Assembly (NCBI RefSeq): GCF_022637555.1
Contig: NZ_CP093342.1
Span: forward strand, 1,488,001 to 1,552,000
DNA length: 64,000 nt
Origin: Microbacterium sp. H1-D42
Lineage (GTDB): Bacteria > Actinomycetota > Actinomycetes > Actinomycetales > Microbacteriaceae
Direction: 5' to 3'
The notes beneath the pieces are model-generated. The model saw nothing but the letters and a program-made list of their open reading frames with translations. It had not been told where the DNA came from and ran no database searches. A program made the position numbers and the translations under genes. Shown here piece after piece: positions 42,821 to 50,265 of this stretch. Position 1 is the first letter of the stretch; every line of letters begins with the position of its first letter.

Positions 42821-44443
42821 TCAGTAGTCCACCGTACGGCCGCCACGGCGCGCCGACAGCACACCGGCCGACTCTCGCGTGCCGGACTCGGTGGCGTCGA
42901 GGTCTTCGGTTCCGGTGGCGCGCACCGCGCGCTCGGCAGCCCACTCACGGATGCCGCTGACCTCCTCGGCCTGCGTGACGGCCAGCGGGATCGTCGAGTC
43001 GACCACCTGCTCGAGCATCGCGCGATCCACCGGACGCCCCGCACTGTACCCCTCGAAAAGGGCCGAGACGACGGCCTGCTCGATCTCTGCACCCGAATGG
43101 TTCTCGGTGCGCCGGACGAGGTCGTCGATCACAGCCTCGTCTGCGGCGAGCGCCGCGAGGCCGTTGGCATCGGATGCCTGTGCGCTCAGCTGCAGTCGCC
43201 AGATCACCTCGCGCTCAGCGGCCGTCGGCAGGTCGACGAAGAAGATCTCATCGAATCGTCCCTTGCGCAGGAACTCCGGTGGGAGGGCGTCGATGTTGTT
43301 CGCCGTGGCGACGACGAAGACCGGACGCTTCTTCTCCTGCATCCACGTCAGGAATGTGCCGAACACCCGCGCCGAGGTGCCGGAGTCGCCGCCTCCGGTG
43401 GTGTTCGAGAAGCCCTTCTCGATCTCATCCACCCAGAGGATGCACGGGGCGACGGCCTCGGCAGTGGCGATCGCGGTGCGCAGGTTCTGCTCGCTGGAGC
43501 CGACCAGACCCGAGAACACCCGTCCGATGTCGAGCCGCAGCAGCGGCAGACCCCACGATGCCGCGGTCGCCTTGGCGGTCAGCGACTTCCCACAGCCGGG
43601 AACGCCGGTGATCAGCACACCCTTCGGATCGGGCAGCCCGTACTGCTTGGCCCCGGCCATCCACGAGCCGTTGCGGCGCGAGAGCCAGCGCTTCATGTTG
43701 TTCAGGCCGCCGACGTCGTCGAGGTCGATGTCGGAGCTCATGAATTCGAGCAGCCCCGACTTGCGGACGATCTGCGCCTTCTCATCGAGCACCACCGGCA
43801 CGTCACCCGCGCCCAGCGTGCCGTCATTGACCATCGCGCGGGCGAACGCGTTCTCCGCCTCGGCCATCGACAGTCCGAGTGCGGCATGCACCAGCTGCTC
43901 GCGGGCCGCGTCGTCGGCGTCGACGCGAATGCGACCGGGGCCGGAGGAGTTGCGTTCGATCATGGTGTCCAGCAGCTCGCGGATCTCCTCCGTCGACGGC
44001 AGCGGGAACTCCAGCAGGTGCGTGAGCTCGTTCAGCTCTGCGGGGATCGTGCGCACTGGCGAGATCAGCACGAGCACTCGCGATGCGTCGCCATGCCGGA
44101 AGTCCAGTGCGGTCTCTCGGGCGGTGCGGACGACCAGTGGCTCGCCCTGACGGTGCTCCGAGCCGAAATACGCGTGCAGGTCGCAGAAGATGAACACCCC
44201 GGCATCCTGCAGACCGGCGATGTGCGACAGCGCCCTGGCCGGGTTGGCCGTGTTGGTGATGCTCTTGCCCTCGGGGTCAATCAGACCCAGGGCGCTGGTC
44301 CAGGTCCAGACCGGACGAGGATGCCGCTGCGCGGAGGCGGCCAGTGAGATCGCCTCGATGGCGCGCACCTCCTCGCCGGTCTCGAGGTACAGCAGCGGCA
44401 GACGGGCCTTGAAGGCCTCATCGAGCGTCTCAGCGAAAGTCAT
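42821..44443 (-). CDS. Ycf46-like AAA+ ATPase
   Basis: A 540-residue ATPase. The N-terminal domain (about 1-225) opens with LLYLETGEEVRAI, the non-ATPase part typical of Ycf46, and is followed by a complete AAA domain: Walker A GVPGCGKS (280-287), Walker B ILWVDEIEK (335-343), sensor 1 ATANN (379-383) and the Arg-finger region RKGRFDE (393-399), then a lid to about 475. The tail ends GRTVDY. Ycf46 is a conserved plastid/cyanobacterial protein of unclear role. ATG 44443 is chosen; the extra 36 residues of the longer frame come from the upstream gene. It is predicted to form a ring that remodels partner proteins. Confidence 0.85.
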   Translation of the reverse strand: MTFAETLDEAFKARLPLLYLETGEEVRAIEAISLAASAQRHPRPVWTWTSALGLIDPEGKSITNTANPARALSHIAGLQDAGVFIFCDLHAYFGSEHRQGEPLVVRTARETALDFRHGDASRVLVLISPVRTIPAELNELTHLLEFPLPSTEEIRELLDTMIERNSSGPGRIRVDADDAAREQLVHAALGLSMAEAENAFARAMVNDGTLGAGDVPVVLDEKAQIVRKSGLLEFMSSDIDLDDVGGLNNMKRWLSRRNGSWMAGAKQYGLPDPKGVLITGVPGCGKSLTAKATAASWGLPLLRLDIGRVFSGLVGSSEQNLRTAIATAEAVAPCILWVDEIEKGFSNTTGGGDSGTSARVFGTFLTWMQEKKRPVFVVATANNIDALPPEFLRKGRFDEIFFVDLPTAAEREVIWRLQLSAQASDANGLAALAADEAVIDDLVRRTENHSGAEIEQAVVSALFEGYSAGRPVDRAMLEQVVDSTIPLAVTQAEEVSGIREWAAERAVRATGTEDLDATESGTRESAGVLSARRGGRTVDY

Positions 44444-44453
44444 GCCATCTCTC

Positions 44454-45227
44454 TCATTCGTCCACGGTGACGGACCATTCGCCGCCGCTCGATTCGATCC
44501 GGAACAGCACGGTGCCTGGCACCGGCCAGGATGTGCGGGTGGTGAAGTCATCGACGTCGTTCACGTGCGGATCGCCCCGGTACTCGAACTCGGGGGAGAA
44601 CGCGGTGACCCGCAGGTACCCCGAGCCTGTGTGCGTGAACCGGGCGCTGAGGGCATCTCCTCGGTAGGAGAGCATCTCATCACCTGAGCCCTCGGCGGCA
44701 CCGTCGATCACGGGGGTGGAGCGCACCGGCTCGGCCAGCACCTGCCATTCGTTGTCAATGGCGGCGAACCACAGCCGACTGTCGGTCAGCGCCGGGGTCG
44801 CGTAGACGACGTCCTCGCTGTCCCACAGGGCCGACAGGGATGCGAGACCGTCACGCTCCGGGTACTCGCCCGCAGCCCCTGGCGTCTGGTAGACGCTGAT
44901 GTAGTCGTTGCCGTAGTGGTCCGTGGCGTCGTGGGATTCCGGGCGGCGCAGCAGGAGCGGATCGGAGTCCTTGTCGAAGGTCATCCAGCCGCCCTGTCGG
45001 TCGCCGGCGATGACGCCGTCTTCCAGCGTCAGCTCCAGCGGGTTGTCCTCGTAGTACGGGTTGACGCGCTCGCCGTAGCCGCCACCGCCGTCCCCGATCA
45101 GCACGCCGTCGCCCATCAGTGTGATGTTGGGCACGACGAAGAAGGCGGCGATCATGACGCCGACTGCGCCGAAGATCCAGGTGTAGCGCGAGAACGTGCG
45201 GATGCGGCCCACTGCCGGATCACTCAT
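44454..45227 (-). CDS. Single-pass membrane protein with ectodomain (second of a related pair)
   Basis: A 257-residue protein with one hydrophobic helix at about 16-36 and a long outside domain rich in Trp, Tyr, Asp and Gly that looks like beta sandwich. It shares the TPGAAGE motif, an LW pair and the closing SSG-x-WSV/WTI strand with the upstream gene product, so the two are probably diverged duplicates. It overlaps the upstream gene by 8 bp and ends 10 bp before the ATPase gene. No enzyme motif is visible. It may be the outside part of a membrane complex powered by the ATPase. Confidence 0.7.
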   Translation of the reverse strand: MSDPAVGRIRTFSRYTWIFGAVGVMIAAFFVVPNITLMGDGVLIGDGGGGYGERVNPYYEDNPLELTLEDGVIAGDRQGGWMTFDKDSDPLLLRRPESHDATDHYGNDYISVYQTPGAAGEYPERDGLASLSALWDSEDVVYATPALTDSRLWFAAIDNEWQVLAEPVRSTPVIDGAAEGSGDEMLSYRGDALSARFTHTGSGYLRVTAFSPEFEYRGDPHVNDVDDFTTRTSWPVPGTVLFRIESSGGEWSVTVDE

Positions 45228-46017
45228 CGGCGGCTCCAGTCGGAGTCGGAGTCGATGTCGGTGTGGCGCTCGACTGCGGCGCCGGCTCGTAGAACTCGAT
45301 CGTCCAGCTGGAGTCGCCCGAGGAGTCGACGGTGAAGACCGCGCTGTTGGTGTTGGGCCAGGCGATGCTCTGCGATCCGTCTTCGAACCAGGGGTAGTTG
45401 TCTTCGACGCCCTGCTCGGTGACGATGTCGATGGTGGTGTGGCCGCTGACGGTCACTCGGGCCGCCGTCGCGGGACCGGCGTAGAGGAAGGTGCGCGACG
45501 AGGTCCCCGACACCGTGCCGGAGACCGTCTCGATGCCTGCGGGCTTGATGCGCACGGTCCAAGGATCGTCGGTGCGCGTACGCGGCCACAGGGTCATCTC
45601 CGCCGCAGAGGGGATCAGATAGTCGCCCACATCGCTGTAGCTGTAGAACGACACCGCCTCTTCGCTCTCGCCAGCGGCCCCAGGGGTGAGGAAGTAGTCG
45701 GAGAACTCGGAATCGTCGAGGAACGCCAAGGCGAGCGGCGCGCCGGGAGTCAGTCCGGTCAGCGGGATGTACTGCTGCCCGCGGCCACTCCAGGTCTCGC
45801 CGTCAGCGGTGGCCGCGATCGGAGCGGGATTCTCCCACGGGTAGTAGTAATCGTCCGAGGTGGTGGTCCGGCCGGAATCCGGGGTGGCGCTGCCACCATT
45901 GGCGAAGGTGACGATGCCGATGATCAGGATGAGGATCAGGCCGAACACGGTCACGACGCCATTGAAACTGCGCAGGCGCATGCGGGCGTGCGCGCTCGCG
46001 TCTCCGGTCCGGCTCAC
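45220..46017 (-). CDS. Single-pass membrane protein with ectodomain (first of a related pair)
   Basis: A 265-residue protein, the first gene of the seven-gene operon. One membrane helix lies at about residues 20-40 (VVTVFGLILILIIGIVTFA). The outside domain contains TPGAAGE near residue 110, and the chain closes with VDSSGDSSWTIEFYE before a Ser/Thr/Pro tail. GTG 46017 has GAGGG about eight bases upstream. The pattern of aromatic and small residues suggests a beta-rich sensing or binding domain; the ligand is unknown. Confidence 0.7.
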   Translation of the reverse strand: MSRTGDASAHARMRLRSFNGVVTVFGLILILIIGIVTFANGGSATPDSGRTTTSDDYYYPWENPAPIAATADGETWSGRGQQYIPLTGLTPGAPLALAFLDDSEFSDYFLTPGAAGESEEAVSFYSYSDVGDYLIPSAAEMTLWPRTRTDDPWTVRIKPAGIETVSGTVSGTSSRTFLYAGPATAARVTVSGHTTIDIVTEQGVEDNYPWFEDGSQSIAWPNTNSAVFTVDSSGDSSWTIEFYEPAPQSSATPTSTPTPTGAADE

Positions 46018-46038
46018 TCGGGCATCCCTCCGCGTACC

Positions 46039-46044
46039 ACCCTA
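46039..46044 (-). promoter_or_regulatory. Putative -10 box of the seven-gene Ycf46/DUF1257 operon
   Basis: TAGGGT on the minus strand, 22 bases before GTG 46017 and within the 36 bp gap after the glycosylase-like gene. It would give a short leader with its own ribosome-binding site. Read-through from upstream genes is also possible. Confidence 0.35.
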
Positions 46045-46053
46045 GTGGGCGGA

Positions 46054-46926
46054 TCAGACGGCACTGGAAGAGCCCAGCCAGGCTTCCAACAGCGCTCGCC
46101 GCAGCAGTGCGCCGTGCTCGGCGAAGCCGCGCTGCCGGCGCACGTACTCGGCCTTGCCCTCTGCTGTCTCGATCGGCACCGGTTGCACGCCCCAGTCCGA
46201 AAGGTCGTAGGGGGCGGCTTCCATGTCGAGCACGCGGATGTCTCGCGCCAGTTCGAACGTGTCCAGCAGCAGCTCGCCGGGGATGAGCGGGCCGAGCTTG
46301 ACCGCCCACTTGTAGAGGTCCATGCCGGCATGCAGACAGCCGGGCTGTTCCAGATCGGGCTGTGACGCGCGGGTCAGCGCGAGCCGGTTGCGCGGCACGG
46401 CGTCATCGGCGAAGAAGCGGAACGCGTCGAAATGGGTGCAGCGCAGCTCGTTCGCCTCGACGACGGCGTCGGTGCCTGCCTGTCCGAGCCGCAGTGGAAT
46501 CGGATGCCGGTGCTCGTCCTCGCGGTAGACCATCGCCCACTCGTGCAGGCCGAAGCACCCGAACTGCGCCGGGCGTGATGCGGTGCGCCGCAGCATCTGC
46601 TCGACGAGGTCGGCGAGCTGGGGCTTCTCAGCGCGGAATGCGGTCGCGTCGGGCGTGACCTCGCCGGACTCGGCGCCGGGGGAGTACCAGCGCCATTCCG
46701 CGCGCTCACCGGCATCTCGCAGCGTCACGCCGGCCCCTGGGTGCCAGCGACGCAGCTGCGCCGGCTTGTAGGCGTAATAGGTGAACAGGAAGTCGTAGAC
46801 AGGATGCTTCTCGCCCCGTTGCGCGCGCTCGCGATGCGCGGCTGTGAGGGCATCCGCGCGTTCTGCATGTGCTCTCTCGCGGACGGTCCAGTCCGCGTGA
46901 TCGAGTCGCTCGCCGGTCAGGATCAC
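46054..46926 (-). CDS. 3-methyladenine DNA glycosylase-like protein
   Basis: A 290-residue actinobacterial protein of the group usually annotated as 3-methyladenine DNA glycosylase, recognised by HPVYDFLFTYYAYKPAQLRRWHPG (about residues 41-64) and FGCFGLHEWAMVY (about 122-134). I see no helix-hairpin-helix-GPD or AlkD repeat, so the enzyme activity rests on annotation by similarity only. The start is GTG 46926, seven bases after the App1 gene, and the two are likely one operon. Confidence 0.7.
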   Translation of the reverse strand: MILTGERLDHADWTVRERAHAERADALTAAHRERAQRGEKHPVYDFLFTYYAYKPAQLRRWHPGAGVTLRDAGERAEWRWYSPGAESGEVTPDATAFRAEKPQLADLVEQMLRRTASRPAQFGCFGLHEWAMVYREDEHRHPIPLRLGQAGTDAVVEANELRCTHFDAFRFFADDAVPRNRLALTRASQPDLEQPGCLHAGMDLYKWAVKLGPLIPGELLLDTFELARDIRVLDMEAAPYDLSDWGVQPVPIETAEGKAEYVRRQRGFAEHGALLRRALLEAWLGSSSAV

Positions 46927-46933
46927 CGTGAGC

Positions 46934-47965
46934 TCACTTCGGGTTGTCGAGCAGGCCGACCTCGCCGAGCTGTTCGCGCAGCCCTGCGCCGTCTTCGGCG
47001 CTCACCCAGGGGGCCTCGTCCGGCTGGTGCAGCACGGTCGCGGCACGGCCGCCCGCCAGCACCGCCTCGGCGGGCAGCAGACGACGGATGGCGACACCGG
47101 CCACCGAGTCGGGGTGCTCACGCTGGAACTGCGCGTAGATGCCCTCGTCGTGCTGTCCGTCATCGCCGATGAGCAGCCACTTCACTTCGGGGAACTCTGC
47201 CGCGAGGCGCCGCAGATTCGTGTCCTTGTGCTCGCGACCGCTGCGGAACCAGCGGTCGTGCGTCGGACCCCAGTCGGTGAGCAGCATCGCTCCGGCAGGG
47301 AACAGGTGGCGGCTGAGGAACCGACGCAGCGTGGGGGCGACGTTCCAAGCACCCGTGGACAGATAGATCACCGGGGCGCCGGGGTGATCGCGGCGCAGCT
47401 GTTCGAGCAGCACCGCCATGCCTGGCACGGGAGTGCGGGCGTGCTCGTTGACCACGAACGAGTTCCAGGCGGCGACGAAGGGCCGAGGAAGGGCGGTCAC
47501 CATCACGGTGTCGTCGACGTCGCAGATGACGCCGAAGCGGATGTCGTCGGCGACGACGAACACGGTCGCCTCCACCGGCTCCTGCCCCTCCACCGACATC
47601 GTGAACGTCTGCCAGCCGGGCTCGAGGTCGGCTTCGAGCACAGTGTCGATCACGCCGCCGCGATCAGCGATGACGTCGTGGCTGCGGCCGCCGATGTCGA
47701 CGCGCACTGATGCGAAGCTGACGGGGATGCTGGCGAACGAGCGCCAGCCGCGCACGCCGACCCCTTCACCGCGGGCGCGCCGGGGCACTGGCGGCACGAT
47801 GAGCACCCGGCCGACGACGCGAACCCAGCCGGATCCTCCATAGCCGGGGAACGGAACCGGGGTCGCCGAACGGCCACGCTTGCGAGCACGGCGTTCGCGC
47901 CAGACGTGGAGGCGGTGTTCGAGGCGGGCGAACCAATGGATCTTGGCCGCGGAGGCGGGTGACAT
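46934..47965 (-). CDS. App1-type (DUF2183) phosphatase
   Basis: A 343-residue protein with an N-terminal basic region and a small beta domain (about 45-140). The HAD-like catalytic domain starts at CDVDDTVMVT (about residue 148), the DxDxT motif of the yeast phosphatidate phosphatase App1. YLSTGAWN (about 200) and LLTDWGPTHDRW with GDDGQHD complete the HAD pattern. It probably dephosphorylates a lipid or inositol phosphate. No signal peptide or membrane helix is visible. Transcribed with the glycosylase-like gene downstream. Confidence 0.85.
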   Translation of the reverse strand: MSPASAAKIHWFARLEHRLHVWRERRARKRGRSATPVPFPGYGGSGWVRVVGRVLIVPPVPRRARGEGVGVRGWRSFASIPVSFASVRVDIGGRSHDVIADRGGVIDTVLEADLEPGWQTFTMSVEGQEPVEATVFVVADDIRFGVICDVDDTVMVTALPRPFVAAWNSFVVNEHARTPVPGMAVLLEQLRRDHPGAPVIYLSTGAWNVAPTLRRFLSRHLFPAGAMLLTDWGPTHDRWFRSGREHKDTNLRRLAAEFPEVKWLLIGDDGQHDEGIYAQFQREHPDSVAGVAIRRLLPAEAVLAGGRAATVLHQPDEAPWVSAEDGAGLREQLGEVGLLDNPK

Positions 47966-47999
47966 CGCCCCCTAGTCTTTCACGGTTCCGGGTCAGGGT

Positions 48000-48689
48000 T
48001 CACGGTTCTGTCGGCGGCTCGCTCGAAGAACCGCTGCCGTTGGCATCCACATCGCGGGCCATGTGCCGCGCCTCGACGCGCGACAGAACCTTCTTGCCGA
48101 TCACCACGGCGATCAGCAGTGCGATGATGATCGCGACGAAGATATATCCGGCATTGTGCACGCGGGACGCCAGCTCGTCGTAGTTTCCCGCCGCGGTCGC
48201 GGCGACGCCGACGTAGATCGACGTCCACAGCACGCAGGCCGGCAGCGTCCAGGCGATGAAGCGGCGATAGGCGTACCCGCTCATGCCGACCGTCAGCGGC
48301 ACCAGCGAGTGCAGCACCGGCAGGAAGCGCGAGAGGAAGATCGCGACGCCACCTCGCCGCAGCAGGTAGCGCTCGGCCCGCAGCCAGTGGTCCTCGCCGA
48401 TGCGCCTGCCCAGCCAGGAGTGCCGGATGTGCGGCCCCGCCCAGCGCCCGAGCCAGAACCCGATGGACTCGCCGATCAGCGCGCCGACGATCACCGTCAC
48501 GCCGAGGGCGATGCCCTCGACCCACGAGGTCACGCCAATCGATGCGACCAGCACGATCGTGTCGCCGGGCACGATGAGTCCGATCAGGATGCTCGTCTCG
48601 AGCATGACGGCGACGCCGGCCAGCACGGTGCGCAGCACAGGATCGACCGACTGCACCATCTCGATGGCCCACAGCACGAAGTCGTTCAC
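48000..48689 (-). CDS. DedA family membrane protein
   Basis: A 229-residue protein of the DedA/SNARE-associated family, thought to move undecaprenyl phosphate or other lipids across the membrane. Motifs include ETSILIGLIVPGDTIV (about 31-46) with the conserved Glu and Pro-Gly-Asp, and FLSRFLPVLHSLVPLTVGMS (about 118-137) with the conserved Arg. Five or six hydrophobic segments are present, plus a polar C-terminal tail. The start is GTG 48689 with TACGCT six bases upstream. It is divergent from pabB by 42 bp between the start codons. Confidence 0.92.
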   Translation of the reverse strand: MNDFVLWAIEMVQSVDPVLRTVLAGVAVMLETSILIGLIVPGDTIVLVASIGVTSWVEGIALGVTVIVGALIGESIGFWLGRWAGPHIRHSWLGRRIGEDHWLRAERYLLRRGGVAIFLSRFLPVLHSLVPLTVGMSGYAYRRFIAWTLPACVLWTSIYVGVAATAAGNYDELASRVHNAGYIFVAIIIALLIAVVIGKKVLSRVEARHMARDVDANGSGSSSEPPTEP

Positions 48690-48695
48690 CCCACG

Positions 48696-48725
48696 AGCGT
48701 AGAACGTGCAACAGCGCCATACGCT
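48696..48725. promoter_or_regulatory. Back-to-back leaderless promoters of the DedA gene and pabB
   Basis: TACGCT occurs on the minus strand at 48701-48696, six bases before the DedA GTG, and again on the plus strand at 48720-48725, six bases before the pabB GTG. The two -10 boxes are only 18 bp apart, so each -35 region must lie in or beyond the other's promoter. Firing from one should hinder the other. Confidence 0.6.
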
Positions 48726-48731
48726 GTGAAC

Positions 48732-50135
48732 GTGCCTCTACCGAATCCGCTGATCGCGAAGCAGCTGCCGTCGTCACTGCCCGGTGACGTCGAATCGCTG
48801 TTCGTGCGGCTGTTCGGCGACTCGGACGCGGCCTTCTGGCTGGATGCCGGCGCGGATGCCACTCGCGGCTGGAGCGTCCTCGGCACCGGCCGCATCGAGA
48901 ATGACCCTGCAGCAGTGCGGTCGGTGCGCCTGAGCGCGCCCACTGGGGACAGCGAGCCCAGTTCACACAGTGACGGCGGTGCGGCGTCGGAGTCTCTGGT
49001 GCCGTTCGATGGTGGCTGGGTGGGCTGGATGCCCTATGAGTCGGGTGCCGCCGCGTGCGGGGCGCCCGTGGCAGCATCCGATGAGGCACCCACCTGGATC
49101 GCGGTGACCCACGCCGTCGCGGTCGACCATGTCGGCGGTCGCATCGTCGCGCTCGCCGCGGCCGACGAGATCGACGACTGGGTGCGTGCGGTGCAGGAGA
49201 AGGTCTCGCAGGATGCTCTCGGCGCCGGCATCCAAGATCCGCCCGCGGCGACGTCGGATGCTGTCGCGAAGGTGACCGCCGATGCCCGCCACGGCGTCGC
49301 GGAGTACTCCGCGCTGATCGAGAAGTGCCGCGCGGCGATCGAGCGCGGCGACGCGTACCAGCTGTGCCTCACGACGCGATTCACCGCGCCGCGGCCCGCT
49401 GACCCGTTCGCCGTCTACCGCCGCCTGCGGGCGGCGACGCCGGCGCATCACGGCGGATATGTGCGAGTGGGGGAGCGGCACCTGCTCAGTGCGAGCCCCG
49501 AGCAGTTTCTCGCCGTCTCAGACGGCACGATCTCGACCAGCCCGATCAAGGGCACCCGGCCGCGTGGCGCGACCGAGGACGCCGACACGCAGCTTGCCGA
49601 AGAGCTGCAATCGGATGTCAAGGAGCGCGCCGAGAACGTCATGATCGTCGATCTGATGCGCAACGACCTGTCGCATGTCGGCGTGCCGGGCAGTGTGCGG
49701 GTGGAGCGGCTCTGGCAGGTCGAGACGTACCCGGCCGTGCACCAGCTGGTCAGCACCGTCAGCGCACAGCTGCGAGACGGCGTCACGTTCGGCGATCTCT
49801 GCGATGCCGCCTTCCCCGCCGGCAGTATGACCGGCGCGCCCAAGCTGTCGGCGATGACGATCCTGCACGAGCTGGAGCGCGGCCCAAGGGGCGTGTACGC
49901 CGGGTGCTTCGGGCACGTCGGGCTGGACGGTCGGGTGGATCTCGCGATGGTGATCCGCTCGATCGTCGTCACCGCGGATGCGGCGGTTGTGGGCGCAGGC
50001 GGCGGGATCACCTGGCTCTCACAGGCCGCAGCCGAGACGGCGGAGGTATCGACGAAGGCCCGCGCTCCGCTGGCGGCGCTGGGGGCGGAGCTGCCAGGCG
50101 AATGGGCTGAGCTTCTGGGCTGGCTGCTGGGCTGA
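48732..50135 (+). CDS. pabB: Aminodeoxychorismate synthase component I
   Basis: A 467-residue chorismate-using enzyme that makes 4-amino-4-deoxychorismate for folate synthesis with a PabA glutaminase. The key motif reads PIKGTRPRG (about residues 271-279); Lys in place of the Ala of anthranilate synthase (PIAGT) points to Pab[23 protein letters not shown] and the final GGGITW-type motif are intact. The start GTG 48732 is leaderless. With folC in the same window, two folate genes are present, but they are unlinked. No pabA or pabC is adjacent. Confidence 0.9.
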   Translation: MPLPNPLIAKQLPSSLPGDVESLFVRLFGDSDAAFWLDAGADATRGWSVLGTGRIENDPAAVRSVRLSAPTGDSEPSSHSDGGAASESLVPFDGGWVGWMPYESGAAACGAPVAASDEAPTWIAVTHAVAVDHVGGRIVALAAADEIDDWVRAVQEKVSQDALGAGIQDPPAATSDAVAKVTADARHGVAEYSALIEKCRAAIERGDAYQLCLTTRFTAPRPADPFAVYRRLRAATPAHHGGYVRVGERHLLSASPEQFLAVSDGTISTSPIKGTRPRGATEDADTQLAEELQSDVKERAENVMIVDLMRNDLSHVGVPGSVRVERLWQVETYPAVHQLVSTVSAQLRDGVTFGDLCDAAFPAGSMTGAPKLSAMTILHELERGPRGVYAGCFGHVGLDGRVDLAMVIRSIVVTADAAVVGAGGGITWLSQAAAETAEVSTKARAPLAALGAELPGEWAELLGWLLG

Positions 50136-50165
50136 GGACTGGGCGGGGAGGTCGGCAAGACGCGA

Positions 50166-50171
50166 TAACCT
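50166..50171 (+). promoter_or_regulatory. Putative leuS -10 box
   Basis: TAACCT lies 94 bases before ATG 50266 and 49 before TTG 50221, in the 130 bp gap after pabB. No T-box or uORF with leucine codons is visible in the leader. Confidence 0.4.
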
Positions 50172-50265
50172 GGAAGAGCCTGATTTCCGGGCCGTCCCGC
50201 ATCGTCAGATTGGTCGTTCCTTGTCCGAGCATTCGTCCGAATCACACGCCGACTCCACTGAGGCG

